A stretch of DNA of 64,000 nucleotides from Prostheceraeus crozeri (GCA_907163375.1 CAJQUW010003186.1:1-64000), one strand, 5' to 3'. Positions 51,187 through 61,990 are shown, counted from the first letter of the stretch. The notes: generated by a model not told the origin, from the letters alone. A program made the numbers and translations.

Positions 51187-51667
51187 TTACAAATATGTTG
51201 TCTTCCTTCGTTTTGACTTGTTTCCAGTCGCTGTGGAATTTCGTTTGCGCTTTCTTGCTTTCACACGACGTCTTGATTTAGAACGTGCTGCTCTGGTGGG
51301 CTTTTTACTTCTCCTACGCCTTTGCTTAGTAACTCGGCCTGATCCAACTTGTCTTGACTTCCTACGTTTCTTCCGAACTGTACGCCTCGTCTTTGTTAAA
51401 TCATCTAATGCGTCTATGGCAGATTGCTGTGCACGCAATTTCATGGATTCACCGATATTCTCCCCTTGAAGTGCATCAGCTGCAACATTTGCACCAAAGT
51501 CTAAAGCTCTGTTTCCAACCCGCTTCATGAATGGTACGCCATACTTTTTGAGTGTTGGGAGAACCATACGTCTTAGTGCACCGAATATGCCTCATCCAAC
51601 TTGTCGTCTACCTCCAGCAAACACGGGATAGCCGCTCTGATAGGATGGACCACTGTAAATGCCTGAC
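51187..51667 (-). pseudogene. Basic virion core-type protein of element 2, broken
   Basis: Highly Lys/Arg-rich C-terminal half and a Gly/Tyr-rich N-terminal part like the 13159..13614 protein of element 1. About one break. Located next to the capsid gene, as in element 1. Confidence 0.6.
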
Positions 51668-51712
51668 ATTATGTCCTGTAGATAATTATAGATCCCACAA
51701 TAGCGTAAAGCC

Positions 51713-53317
51713 TTAATCTCGTGTCCTGATGTGTAGTGTTAAAACAGTAACACCACCACAGAATGGTACTACTTCACCTGTATCATCATGAATTGATATG
51801 TCAATTCTATTGATGACATTTCTGCTCATTGGTACATACATCGTGTTAATAAATTCTCGATTGATTAGTTGCTTCCTTACGGATGAGAGAGGAAATGTGC
51901 GCAGAAGTGGGGCCTCAATGTCGCCAACCCTTGTATATTCAATAATGTTACAATAGACGTATAAGTTACTTATATCACGCTCTAGTGATGGGGCTCTATC
52001 GCCTATTGATGTGCCTTCATAAATAGTTGATTTTGAGAATCCCAATGTGGACGTTAACACGCTATCCAGCTTGATAAGAGAGTTCTTTCCTAACTTTAGA
52101 ATCATGCGTTTCTTATGTGGATCATTAGAAAAGTGATATTCATCTGCATCAAGGTAATCTACACCAAACTCATTTAACTTTGTACATAATTCAGATGGCG
52201 TTTTCAAGCTTTCAATGTTCAAATTAACTCTTTTTACAAGTTCACTGGAAGTAGACAATTCATCACCCAATATGTCTTCGCTGTATACGTGGATATCCCA
52301 TGAAGCATTTGTTGATGCTTTGAGTTTAGAAGAGGACAATTGAACCTTGAATGTATCATTTAACTCTGTCAACCAAGGTGCGCTTTCAAGGCCCTTAAAC
52401 ATCCCAATCATTTCAGATCCGAATTCAATAACAGCGGACTCAGACTTTTCCAATGGTGTCTTTTTAGTAAAAACAATAAATTCTGCCTCCGTTTCAACAG
52501 TAAATAAAGTTACTTTCTCTTTCTTATATTCACAAGTCATTAACGTTTCTGGCACTGATCCTTGAAACTTTCTTGCAAAGTCTTCAACACTTCTAATGAC
52601 CTCAAATTTATTTTTTACTCGGATGCTCCTTTTTTGTAATGCATACAATGGCACAATTCTACATTGAAAATCAGTGACTTTCCTCTCCGAATTCCACCCA
52701 CGTCCATTGTAACAATACCTTGATGAGAAAGTTGTTCTGGAATACCCAAAAGTATGACTCAAATCTTTACCTAATACAAGAAGAACATGCTTCCCTTCCT
52801 TCATCAATTTTGTTGACCCCTTTATGACTGGTTTGTAGAATTTATTCAAAGTCAGCTTGAAGAGATCATTTATTCGTTCAAACATTCTACCGATTTCCTT
52901 TTCTGTATCTTGCAAGCTCATTGTGGGAACCTTAGAATCAAAAGTTGACGTTGCAAATGCCTTTTGAATTTTAATCATGTTTTGGACAGATGGTAAAGAT
53001 GTTGAAAACGGATGTAAAGTTAGATGATGAAAAGCCCATGTACCATGTAGACTATTTTGAAATATGCGAAAGCAATCATCCTTCTCTCGTACTTCTTTAT
53101 GTAATTCAAAATAGTTGTTCTTTAGCAAACTGATATCGTTGTAATAAGTAATTTCAGTTAGAGCAACTTCATGGGGTCCATGCAGAGTAATTGGATTAGC
53201 GAATTCAACAGAGTAGAGAGATGGTTTGTTACTTGGGAATATCTTGGGGTTGCTATTGCTTGGAAGAATGATGTTGAAGTTAGTAGACATGTTGATCTCA
53301 TATATGTAAGAAGTCAC
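51713..53317 (-). CDS. Penton-like/minor capsid candidate of element 2, about 525 aa
   Basis: N-terminal FNIILPSNSNPKIFPSNKPS and GPHEVALTEITYY; C-terminal VGDIEAPLLRTFPL, then NRIDISIHDDTGEVVPF. It is homologous to both tandem proteins of element 1. It lies between the core-type gene and the integrase, whereas in element 1 the pair lies between PolB and the small transcription-type genes, so the gene has moved. Likely start at 53290. Confidence 0.7.
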   Translation of the reverse strand: MTSYIYEINMSTNFNIILPSNSNPKIFPSNKPSLYSVEFANPITLHGPHEVALTEITYYNDISLLKNNYFELHKEVREKDDCFRIFQNSLHGTWAFHHLTLHPFSTSLPSVQNMIKIQKAFATSTFDSKVPTMSLQDTEKEIGRMFERINDLFKLTLNKFYKPVIKGSTKLMKEGKHVLLVLGKDLSHTFGYSRTTFSSRYCYNGRGWNSERKVTDFQCRIVPLYALQKRSIRVKNKFEVIRSVEDFARKFQGSVPETLMTCEYKKEKVTLFTVETEAEFIVFTKKTPLEKSESAVIEFGSEMIGMFKGLESAPWLTELNDTFKVQLSSSKLKASTNASWDIHVYSEDILGDELSTSSELVKRVNLNIESLKTPSELCTKLNEFGVDYLDADEYHFSNDPHKKRMILKLGKNSLIKLDSVLTSTLGFSKSTIYEGTSIGDRAPSLERDISNLYVYCNIIEYTRVGDIEAPLLRTFPLSSVRKQLINREFINTMYVPMSRNVINRIDISIHDDTGEVVPFCGGVTVLTLHIRTRD

Positions 53318-53330
53318 ATGCTATATTAGC

Positions 53331-54482
53331 TTAAAAGTTACGAGTGGCTCCCACCTCCACATTTTGTAGATCCTGGTGCGTTATCCAGCTATTAAATGAA
53401 TCAGGATATCCTTTCCATTTAACTAGATATTTCCTTTGATTGCCATGACCTTTCCTCCTAATTATTTTGTCAATCATATACACCTCTTCACTTCTGTCTA
53501 CTACTTGCAATTCATAAGAGTAAAATTTTCCTTCAATTGGATTGCCATGGTAATCTATTAATTTATACATGGTGGGTCTAAATTTTGTATTTACTTCATC
53601 CACAAAAAACTCTTCTTCAGTCCAATTAGGTAGATACCCCTTCTCAAATGTAGACTTAACCTTTGAAATCCGAACTCTATCACCAACATTAATTTTCTTT
53701 TCATTGGAAATGTTTTTCGCTTTCTTATCATACAATCGAAGCCATACATCCATCGCATTATCTGGGGTAACATCAACTGGTTTCATCTTAATGATTCGAT
53801 GGTAGCTTTCATTGTAATTCTTAACAAATTTCTGCAGCTCACCTACCCAAACATGTGTATTTTTTGCAGTGAAATAGCGCCATATTTTTGTCTTCAGTGT
53901 GCGATTGAACCTCTCAACCATGGCAGCTTTATAAGCACTTTTGACACTAAACAATTCCACATTATGACTTTTAAGGAGACTTCGAACATGAGAGTTTTCG
54001 AATTCCTTCCCTTGATCGGTCTGTATTCTTTGCGGAACACGCCCCTCATCGAAAATGCTCTGAAAAGCCGCTTCAACTTCTGGTCCTCGTTTAGATTTCA
54101 GGGCACGTGCCCAAGCATAGCAAGATAAAATATCTATTACGGTTAAGATGTATTTATAGCCATCATTGTACTGTGATATCTGTTGCATGTCAGCCAAGTC
54201 CGCTTGCCATTGACTATCTATATTGTTAACAACATATTTTCTCGTTGGAAACCGCTTTCTCGCATTTTTGTGAAGAGTGTAAGTCGGTTGACTCCTCAAC
54301 CACTTCTTGACTTTCTCTATCCCCACACCAGCTGCACGAGCTAGAACCTCCGGACGACTGAAACTTGCGGGGTGATTTAAGTCGTAATAAATCTTTCTGA
54401 GTTTCACTGCTGTACTCATCGTCTTTGTTCTGATTTGCACGCGTATTACTCCCACAGCAACTGCTAACACAATTGATATCAA
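53331..54482 (-). CDS. Integrase of element 2 with chromodomain
   Basis: DDE residues in QADLADM, TDQGKEFEN and MVERFNRTLK with the same 33-residue spacing as in element 1. C-terminal chromodomain (YMIDKIIRRKG...YLVKWKGYP...SW). The probable start is at 54419, as the earlier residues overlap the Cys-rich frame. Confidence 0.9.
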   Translation of the reverse strand: MISIVLAVAVGVIRVQIRTKTMSTAVKLRKIYYDLNHPASFSRPEVLARAAGVGIEKVKKWLRSQPTYTLHKNARKRFPTRKYVVNNIDSQWQADLADMQQISQYNDGYKYILTVIDILSCYAWARALKSKRGPEVEAAFQSIFDEGRVPQRIQTDQGKEFENSHVRSLLKSHNVELFSVKSAYKAAMVERFNRTLKTKIWRYFTAKNTHVWVGELQKFVKNYNESYHRIIKMKPVDVTPDNAMDVWLRLYDKKAKNISNEKKINVGDRVRISKVKSTFEKGYLPNWTEEEFFVDEVNTKFRPTMYKLIDYHGNPIEGKFYSYELQVVDRSEEVYMIDKIIRRKGHGNQRKYLVKWKGYPDSFNSWITHQDLQNVEVGATRNF

Positions 54483-54552
54483 CCTCTATGCCCTCTTCTC
54501 CTTTACCTTCGAGCGCAGATTTCAAACAGCAGCAAAACTTTTGTAGCGACAT
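54226..54552 (-). CDS. Cys-rich small protein overlapping integrase, 108 aa
   Basis: Begins with SLQKFCCCLK, has CVSSCCGS, SCSWCG and a terminal CC. Overlaps the integrase frame more deeply than in element 1. Sequence similarity between the two Cys-rich proteins is low, but position, strand and composition agree. Confidence 0.45.
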   Translation of the reverse strand: MSLQKFCCCLKSALEGKGEEGIEVDINCVSSCCGSNTRANQNKDDEYSSETQKDLLRLKSPRKFQSSGGSSSCSWCGDRESQEVVEESTDLHSSQKCEKAVSNEKICC

Positions 54553-54586
54553 GATATGAGAGAAGCAAAGCTTAATTTATATTTGC

Positions 54587-55237
54587 TTAATATTTACTAT
54601 AATCCTTTCCAACACGCATTGAGCGCCTAGTAGCTCTTTTTGGTTGAAGATCATCGGAATCATGAAGCTCTCGCTTGACCGCCATCGTGGGTGTTTTACT
54701 TTTTGTTTCATCTTGTAAGTGACCCTTGTCCAACTCATTCACAGTCGGTCCTCCAATAATATTGTGTGGTACATTTTGATCAGATAAAATTTTCTGAAAA
54801 TATGACCACCCTTGTGGTGCACCTAGTTTTCGCCTTACATCTCTGACAGCATATTGCAGAAGGTCATCTATGTGACTATTTCTAATAACATCACCAGTTG
54901 TTTCATCTATTATCTCCCCTCTCTCATTGAACTTCACATGTGGATCAATGAAGTCAAATAATCGCTCAGCGCGCACACGATATGGTCGAGGTGTTGACAA
55001 GGTTATAAATCGTCGCAACTTATCACGAATCTGTCGCCTCTCATCAATGTTTTCAGCTGCTAACTGCATTCGTCGATAGGGATCCTTAATCTTCTGAATT
55101 TCCATATCCTTTTGTGTTAGTTCCTTAAGTTGATTCGTAATAGGTTGATCTATATTTTTGACTTCCTGTGCACTTTGTAATGTAGTCAATTGTACATAAT
55201 CCTGTTGAGGAATGACTACCATCTTTGAATACGACAT
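54587..55237 (-). CDS. Conserved Polinton protein of element 2, 216 aa
   Basis: Homologue of 14918..15610: YSKMVVIPQQDYVQLT, FNERGEIID, DLLQYAVRD and APQGWSYFQKIL are shared. Function unknown. Confidence 0.75.
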   Translation of the reverse strand: MSYSKMVVIPQQDYVQLTTLQSAQEVKNIDQPITNQLKELTQKDMEIQKIKDPYRRMQLAAENIDERRQIRDKLRRFITLSTPRPYRVRAERLFDFIDPHVKFNERGEIIDETTGDVIRNSHIDDLLQYAVRDVRRKLGAPQGWSYFQKILSDQNVPHNIIGGPTVNELDKGHLQDETKSKTPTMAVKRELHDSDDLQPKRATRRSMRVGKDYSKY

Positions 55238-55278
55238 GTTTGTAATAATAATAAGGCAACAAAGTACATTGCTTAAAA

Positions 55279-55914
55279 CTAGCTGTGAACCGAGAAAACT
55301 GTCATTGGTTCAACGGAATTAGGTATGATATTAGTTCGAAATCGAAGTCGTTCCGGACATTCCTGGGTTAGATCAATAAATAGATAGCCATGTGGTTTCT
55401 TAGTTACATCTTCATATATTTTTGAAAGAACTTTAGGTTGTTGAGGTAATATCTGTCTACTGAGATGATGTATCTGACTGCTGTCTCTTGGATTTTTAAA
55501 TATTGCCAAATAATGTGTATTCAAACTTCTAGTTCTTTGCTCTTTCCCTCCATCAAAAATGTTTTGGGTGATATAGATTATGAAGGCTTCCCTATGATGT
55601 GCTGTCTGAATAAACATTTCAGTTACATCTTTCGATGATTTGCTTTCACGCAATAGATCATCTAGCACAATTAAGTCACCTGCTTTGATGTCTTCAGTTG
55701 TCGGTAACCCTTTCTTCACATCATAACCTTTCTGGCGAAGTGCAGAATGTAGTTGTGGTTGAAATATGCCATAACACCATTTAACTCTTTTAATTTCTTT
55801 ATTAAACATCTCATTTCTAAATTGTAGTAATTGAGTTACAAAAGTAGTTTTACCGGACTGACTTGGTCCGGCCACACACATTGTGCGATCAGTGAATAGG
55901 CGAAAATCTGTCAT
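55279..55914 (-). CDS. Packaging ATPase of element 2
   Basis: Walker A GPSQSGKTTFV, Walker B DLIVLDDLL, then IIYITQNIFDGG. Normal length of 211 residues. Looks whole. Confidence 0.9.
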   Translation of the reverse strand: MTDFRLFTDRTMCVAGPSQSGKTTFVTQLLQFRNEMFNKEIKRVKWCYGIFQPQLHSALRQKGYDVKKGLPTTEDIKAGDLIVLDDLLRESKSSKDVTEMFIQTAHHREAFIIYITQNIFDGGKEQRTRSLNTHYLAIFKNPRDSSQIHHLSRQILPQQPKVLSKIYEDVTKKPHGYLFIDLTQECPERLRFRTNIIPNSVEPMTVFSVHS

Positions 55915-56020
55915 CCTGAAATTTCAAAAGCTTTAAAGACCAACACCCACCAGTTTGCTTAGAATAAAACCATAACTTCCATAACAACTTTATTTACATT
56001 TAGAAACTTTCATTTCACAT

Positions 56021-56767
56021 TCACAGCATTTGTGTTTCCTCATCAATGTCAGCATTAAAATAACTTCTCGCGTCAATTTGAGCATCTTGGCGTTTCAATT
56101 TCAACTTAACACTCCCTTCCTTGAATTTCCGTCCCCGCTTTTTGCTTTCTTCAACATCCTTCCCATCTTTTGAAGCAGGTTTATCGATGGTGATTAGACA
56201 CTTATCAATCGGCATTGGCTCATAAACCAACTGTAGAACTTTCATTTGTAACGATGCCACTTTTCCGGTTGAGCCGTGAGCACCAATGTATAGTCCGTTG
56301 ACGTGTATTAAACCCATGTATCGTCCGCGCTTAAGATCATCACACTCCATTGTATTTCCAAGTAGATCGAATGCTTGAAAGTGATCGGACAATTTCAAGA
56401 ATAGCGTATCGAACTCGGGTAAATCCTTATAGCCACTTCCTTCCTCTAACGCCTTCCTCCAATGTGTAGGAGCACTTTCGGGCAACACAACGCATTCCTT
56501 CGCCAAAGAGTCGATGGTTTTGAGTATCATCTACTGCCATTTCGGAAAGGTCACTCGCATTTGTCTCATGTTGCTATATCCAGATGAAGACATACCATTA
56601 CTATGGAAAAATGGAACTTGAAGGTAGAAACCATCGTCACCATAGCTCAAAGTTTGGAAGTAAAAGGTATTTCCAATCCCTTGAACCTTCCTTGTCGGTC
56701 GGAATTTAAAGAGATCACGTTCAAATGAGTCGCTCTCCTCTCTAACTATAAACATTTTTTGAGACAT
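56021..56767 (-). pseudogene. OB-like DNA-binding candidate of element 2, broken
   Basis: Shares the LIHVNGLYIGAHGSTGKVASLQMKV core with the 18231 gene of element 1 and ends in a charged tail. About one break. TATATAAG box at 56866..56873 on the same strand. Confidence 0.6.
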
Positions 56768-56865
56768 AATTCAATGTTGTACTTATTCGGAGCTTTTCAA
56801 CCGTCAGCGATGAATGATAGCTTGAAAGTGATTAAAGAGTACAAGCGCGTCTCTCTTATATACAT

Positions 56866-56873
56866 ATTCACAT
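56866..56873 (-). promoter_or_regulatory. TATA box (TATATAAG) of the OB-like gene
   Basis: Exact octamer on the minus strand, about 100 bases before the start codon at 56767. Confidence 0.55.
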
Positions 56874-56916
56874 GAGTCATCAATCAATGATGACGTGTCA
56901 ATCCATGATTCGTCGT

Positions 56917-57366
56917 CTATATCAACACTGCGGCACCTGCTACAACTTTCCCTAGTGGACTGTTGAGTACATTGTAAATGCTGTTTCCAATATCATTCAG
57001 CATATTCAAAAACCCACTACCTCCACGCTGAACTAAGTTCCGCCTTTTCATATCACTGCTTCTTGGATTTGAAAATTTTCTAATGCTGTTTAGAGAATCA
57101 GTACTCAATAAAGGCTTGTATATTGGGAGGCATTTGTGTATTGCAAAAGCCGAATCACGGATGAAATCATCACTTGAGTTTTGAATTAATTTGCACTTAA
57201 CTTTATTGTTTCGCATGCTGTTTAACTTTCGCAACGCCTTCTTAAACTGACTTGAAGGTCTAAAAGAACCATTCTTCCGAGAAAAAGATGCCTTTCGTTT
57301 TGCAGTCATTTTTATTGTGTTAAAAGCAAAGCATTTATGAAAATATACATTTTTGCCTAGTTCCAT
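56917..57366 (-). CDS. Small basic virion protein of element 2, about 130-149 aa
   Basis: Basic N-terminus, then RRNLVQRGGSGFLNML and a hydrophobic tail. The QRGG motif and tail correspond to TQKGG plus tail in 16256..16612 of element 1. A start at the internal Met (57309) near TAKRKASF is more likely than 57366. Confidence 0.65.
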   Translation of the reverse strand: MELGKNVYFHKCFAFNTIKMTAKRKASFSRKNGSFRPSSQFKKALRKLNSMRNNKVKCKLIQNSSDDFIRDSAFAIHKCLPIYKPLLSTDSLNSIRKFSNPRSSDMKRRNLVQRGGSGFLNMLNDIGNSIYNVLNSPLGKVVAGAAVLI

Positions 57367-57375
57367 GCAACAAAG

Positions 57376-57987
57376 TCAAACGGTAACAGATGGTAGGTCG
57401 TAGTCATCAACATCACTCAAAGTCTGAGTCGTTGCAGTTATAAGCTTTTCTATATTACACATTAAATCCTTTGATAGAGGACAGCATGAACAGCATGGTT
57501 TTGAAGCGAAGACTTTTAAAAGATTAGCATAGTATGCTCTAAACTTGATTATGTCCCGGTCATCTTGCACTGCCACATTGACGCTCATCGACGGGGGTCC
57601 GGTAAACATGTCCACCTTGAATTTACCACCATTTTCGTCATAGTGGCTAAATACGACTATATCATACAAACAAGTCTTCAATTTCCGTGTTCTCATTTCA
57701 CAATAGCAACGAGAACTCTGTGGAATAGCTTCCGTCAAACTCAGAGGCTTGAACACTTCATCGAGCCAAAATCGTAGTACTCGCGTAAGGGCATTGGTCA
57801 ATGTCCTCATTAAGAGTTTCTGAAGTTCAATATCATCTTCACAATGATAGAATGTGACAATATCCTCCATCAGATCTATGAGATCAGCTTTGTAACCAAT
57901 AACATCATTTGCAGAGTAGAAAATCTTGCTAGTAAACAGATTGTCTTTGTGAATAATTGAAACAGGAATGATCGTGGTAAATGGCAT
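57376..57987 (-). CDS. Unknown accessory protein, 203 aa
   Basis: Unrecognised. Contains RCYCEMRTRKLKTC in the middle and KPCCSCCPL near residue 165, possible metal sites. The first half is helical. It has its own TATATAAG box at 58043..58050. No obvious counterpart in element 1. Confidence 0.6.
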   Translation of the reverse strand: MPFTTIIPVSIIHKDNLFTSKIFYSANDVIGYKADLIDLMEDIVTFYHCEDDIELQKLLMRTLTNALTRVLRFWLDEVFKPLSLTEAIPQSSRCYCEMRTRKLKTCLYDIVVFSHYDENGGKFKVDMFTGPPSMSVNVAVQDDRDIIKFRAYYANLLKVFASKPCCSCCPLSKDLMCNIEKLITATTQTLSDVDDYDLPSVTV

Positions 57988-58042
57988 GTTTATTAATGTC
58001 TACAATCCTCAACAAGTATGGTTCTAATAGAAGTGTGATAAC

Positions 58043-58050
58043 CTTATATA
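58043..58050 (-). promoter_or_regulatory. TATA box (TATATAAG) of the 203-aa gene
   Basis: Exact octamer on the minus strand, about 55 bases before the ATG at 57987. Confidence 0.55.
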
Positions 58051-58097
58051 CAAAAGCTGCACAATAGCAACCAATCACAGACACGCATGATGACTCA

Positions 58098-58601
58098 TTA
58101 TGAACGATATACAGTGACTGTTGAAATTATTTCTTCATCACAAAGGGGACAAAATGTAGTTTCCAAGGGTATATAGCATGTAGAACACATGACAAAATGA
58201 GAACATGGTAACAAGAGAAGGGATTTTTCCCGTTCAAAACACCTAATGCAGTTCCTTTCACATGATAATTCAAACGTCTCTCTTTCTAATTTCTTTCTGA
58301 AGTCACTTTCATTGATAGAACATTTCGATAAATCAATTGAAGGTTTCACTTTTTTTATCTCCGTTTCAGAAAGTTCTAATTTCATCCTCCTAATTTCACT
58401 GTCTTTATGATGTAGCATTGAGAAATCTTCTATCCAACTACGATCCAAATTAGCATTCATGGTATGCTCATCCAGATCCATTAGTCGTTCAATTAAATCG
58501 CCAGCTTTGATATTTTCATTTAGATTTGTAACAGTTTCTATGGCCTTTAGCGAATAACCAAGGTCTCTTGCAACAATCCATGAAATTGGGAAGATAACCA
58601 T
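58098..58601 (-). CDS. RING-finger protein of element 2, 167 aa
   Basis: A mostly helical N-terminal part is followed by a C-terminal RING (CIRCFEREKSLLLLPCSHFVMCSTC...CPLCDEEI), close to the C3HC4 RING at the end of IAP-type E3 ligases. Probably a ubiquitin ligase acting on host or element proteins. A TATA-like box lies at 58617..58625. It is the outermost gene on the right. Confidence 0.75.
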   Translation of the reverse strand: MVIFPISWIVARDLGYSLKAIETVTNLNENIKAGDLIERLMDLDEHTMNANLDRSWIEDFSMLHHKDSEIRRMKLELSETEIKKVKPSIDLSKCSINESDFRKKLERETFELSCERNCIRCFEREKSLLLLPCSHFVMCSTCYIPLETTFCPLCDEEIISTVTVYRS

Positions 58602-58635
58602 GAAGCAACTTCCACGTATTTATAACTTAACCTAG

Positions 58636-58964
58636 TTATGAAAATAAATAAAATTGTCATCATAGTCACAATGGCCACAATTGTCGCATTTGAGCAAGCA
58701 GTCTCAAAACAAACGACTATCTATTCAAGTTCCGAAATAAATGTTCGCATCCCTGTTCTAATTCACTCACTTTAATTCAAAATCGGAACAGGCTGTTACA
58801 ACCCCAGTACACAATTGATTGTACCGAACCTCGAAACATGAACTCAAATTCAAATCCCAATCGGAACGCGGTTCGAATTCAAATGTTCATATTTACATGT
58901 TTGGAACGCCATGTTCGCATCCTCGTTTTAATCCTCACTTTTTGCGTTCACATTATTAACTACT
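58636..58964 (-). repeat. Right terminal inverted repeat of element 2
   Basis: Reverse complement of 38453..38781; followed by the duplicated target CATATT at 58965..58970. Confidence 0.95.
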
Positions 58965-58970
58965 CATATT

Positions 58971-61780
58971 CGTAACTTATGTGATATGCAAGATTTTTTA
59001 TTAACAATCGCGGCGAATCTTTGCAGTGTCTCATCGGATGAACAACTTGCAGTCTTTGAATTAGACTATTGAACTCCTCCTCTAAACTGTTCAGGAGGTT
59101 TGACTTCCTTACTTCAGGTTCGCAGCCCCGGATCCAGCCAGAGCCGAGAGTGTGATCGGGCCTACAACTGACCTAAAACGAAGCCGCGTGCCTACCTAGA
59201 ATCAAAATACGCAATTTTTCTGATTCACGTGTGAGATTGAGGTCATCAGAATTTGGTCGATTTTCTTCGAATGTGCTAACAGAAAACATGCTGCTTGATT
59301 TAGACGTCTAAAACCTGCTTAGTCGCGTCTGGGTAAGTTTTCTCATCACGGCTGCGGCTCGGCTTAAGATCAAGTAAAGTCGGCTGTCTTCTCTCAGTTT
59401 TATCCAGCCTATTTCATAGTCTTCAATTCCACGAAAGTTTCTTCGTCACAATGTATATTCAAGGTGCTGATTTATTCAAAGAAGTTGAGTAGGTGGACGA
59501 ACTGAATCATAGACCACTCAGTTTAATAGTAATTAATACTTTATTTCTACAGGATGTATGTTTTGATAATGACAAATATGCAGTAACGCGGTTGAGAATC
59601 ATTGCATTACAAAAATGTACAAACATAAATTAATTCAAAGGATACTCCAGAGCATTATTTGGTTTTTCTGGTTCTTCATATAGTCCTACCAAAACTGAAA
59701 TTGAAACAAAGATCATCGACAATGATTTCAGAATCCTAAGTCAGTTAAAAGAAAACACATGAAAAGCACAATACATTAGGTTGAGCGAAATCTAAACGAG
59801 CACACGCATGAGCTCGAATTCACTGAAGAAAGCGGTAATATATCGCTTTCTTAATGCATACATACAATTATAAAAATGTATGATGCATAATACATGTGCG
59901 TGAAAAACGCATGCATAAGCAGAATATCATCAGGAATTTGCTGGTACTATGTCAGTAGCATCTTATTTTCGTATTCAAGAAATAAGAATAAATAATTTAT
60001 TTCTGAATGATTGCCTGTCCAAATTCTGTTGCAAACCATAGCCGCAATGTATTGTATTCAGTGGAAGCATCTCAAATGAGAATTAATGTTGATTAGGTAC
60101 GGTATTATTTTAGGCGCTAGCATCACGTTCTAATGTCATCATCTCAATACATCGATGCTCCTTGCAAATTCTAATATACCAAAAGTTCATCTTTATTACA
60201 GAATCAATCTTTTAATAGGATCAAGCAAACATCAATTTCCTCAGTGTCATGTACCAAGTATTGAAGTATTTTTGAAGAAAAAATTCCAACATCCGCAAGT
60301 AATTTCACCGAACATAGAATAAACTACAATAACTGTAGAATAATCCGGAAATCCTAATCAAATGTTGGCTTGACAGAAATTGGAATTCATGCAACATTAG
60401 CTGACTGTTGCCTCAGTAGTATTTGAAAAAGTGTGATATTTGACCTGATAAGCAAAACTGGACATGGATGAGGATTCATACGCATCCGCGCGGTTGCGGA
60501 TTGGATTGAATGTCTTCAGAAATCTGCGGATGCGGATTGCATTGAATGTTTCCGGACATCTGCGATTGAAGATTGGATTGGATCGCTGGATGCAGATTTG
60601 CGGATAACCGCAAATCCATTTCTGCATTATATTTGTAGAGTAAAATACATTGTGATCATTGACTTGAGTGAAGCAAATTTCCTATGCTACCGCAACGCTG
60701 GTGCTGATGAAAACTACGTCAGAAGCAACTGACAGGCTTCTCGACAATTCCTATCATCAATTATTTCACGCTTAGTTCCTTAATGTGAGAATAATTTATG
60801 ACAAAACATCAGTCTGACAAGCGTGTTTGCCCCCCCCCCTGTGACCTAGTAACAATTAGTATTTACTAAATAGGTGTGAAACTTGCCTTAAGACGCCCTG
60901 AATAATTAAAAATATAAACAGCATAACATTGGGCTGTTTATCTTTTAAAAAAATGTGATATCTAATTGCATTTTAATGATTCATGTGATTCATGCTATAA
61001 TTAATTTCACCCAAATGCCACCAGTGCAATGCATTTTTGTGTCCTCTCCTTCCAGGATTATATTATCAGTTATCATTTTCTGCCATTTTCACGATATCCT
61101 CATATATTAATATTTCATTTCATATTAGTTTATTATTTCATTTACATTACCATGTCTCAGCAACATATTGCAAATACATCGTTCATCTCAGTCGCGTAAT
61201 TTACATCATCACAAGCATTTGCAACATAACTACTTGTCATATCCCATGTTCGTGTTCTCTGTTGAGAAATAAATGCTTTGATATTTCATAGTTTGATATA
61301 ACAGTGTATAACATGAGCTTCGAACTACTAGTTGATTGTACTCTATTACATGCATAGTATTGTATATTTCACATTATGTCAGCTAATATCCTATTGTATG
61401 TAATGACAGTATATTTAATAAACACGCTTGAAAATGATATCTTTTGAAGAACTGAGAGCGATTCATCAGGAGTAGCCTGCATCATTATTGAATTTATCGA
61501 AACTGAAGCTTCTGCAGTAATTCTTCATTTCGGCAACTATGGTTTGAATGGCAGCTAGTTATAACAATAGAAAAAAATAGAGTCAAGGTCATGCCAATAC
61601 AGATAGCATGGCATCTAGGTGTCGAATCGGATTAGTTGAAGTTAGACCGTAGGTATATATTATACTTATCTTTACCGACTCCCGCAACTCCTGCCCCCAT
61701 AGCAAAATCGACGCACACAAAAGTCATCCCTGGGACGCAGACGATGTAGTAATATAGAGATCTAGTCAGACACCAATGAG
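58971..61780. other. Host DNA right of element 2
   Basis: AT-rich and without supported genes. A short GC-richer run of imperfect units based on TGCGGATTGGATTGAATG at about 60488-60615 and a C-run near 60830 are the only notable structures. Confidence 0.5.
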
Positions 61781-61799
61781 TGACCTTGGGCTTTAAAAT

Positions 61800-61990
61800 A
61801 CTTGGAAAACGCAGTTAGTGGCGTAGTGCTTAGTGCTTGGCCTAGTGATCTTTCGACCCAGTCGTCGAGCCCCGACAGTCATTGGAAGTCGGCAAGAAGG
61901 GCATCCGGGCTTTCAGATCTCAACGCTCCAGATGAAAGTCTGACTATGTCAAGCACCATCCAAGCCCGCAGTATGGGGGAGTAGCGACAA
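61800..61990 (+). repeat. SINE-like sequence
   Basis: A box-A-like TGGCCTAGTGATC and a weak box-B-like GTCGAGCCCC are followed by AAGGGCATCCGGGCTT, a stretch common to the body of tRNA-derived SINEs. The end GCCCGCAGTATGGGGGAG also fits. Degraded. Confidence 0.5.

Larger units (their letters stand above)
38453..58964. mobile_element. Polinton/Maverick element 2, complete ends, 20.5 kb
   Basis: Terminal inverted repeats of about 329 bases (38453..38781 and 58636..58964) begin AGTA and end TACT, as usual for Polintons. They appear identical wherever I compared them. A 6-bp duplication CATATT flanks the element (38447..38452 and 58965..58970). It holds all core genes. The element is broken, with roughly four to six breaks spread over polymerase, capsid and two other genes; protease, integrase, ATPase, penton-like and TBP-like genes look whole. 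Terminal identity suggests a young insertion. Confidence 0.95.
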
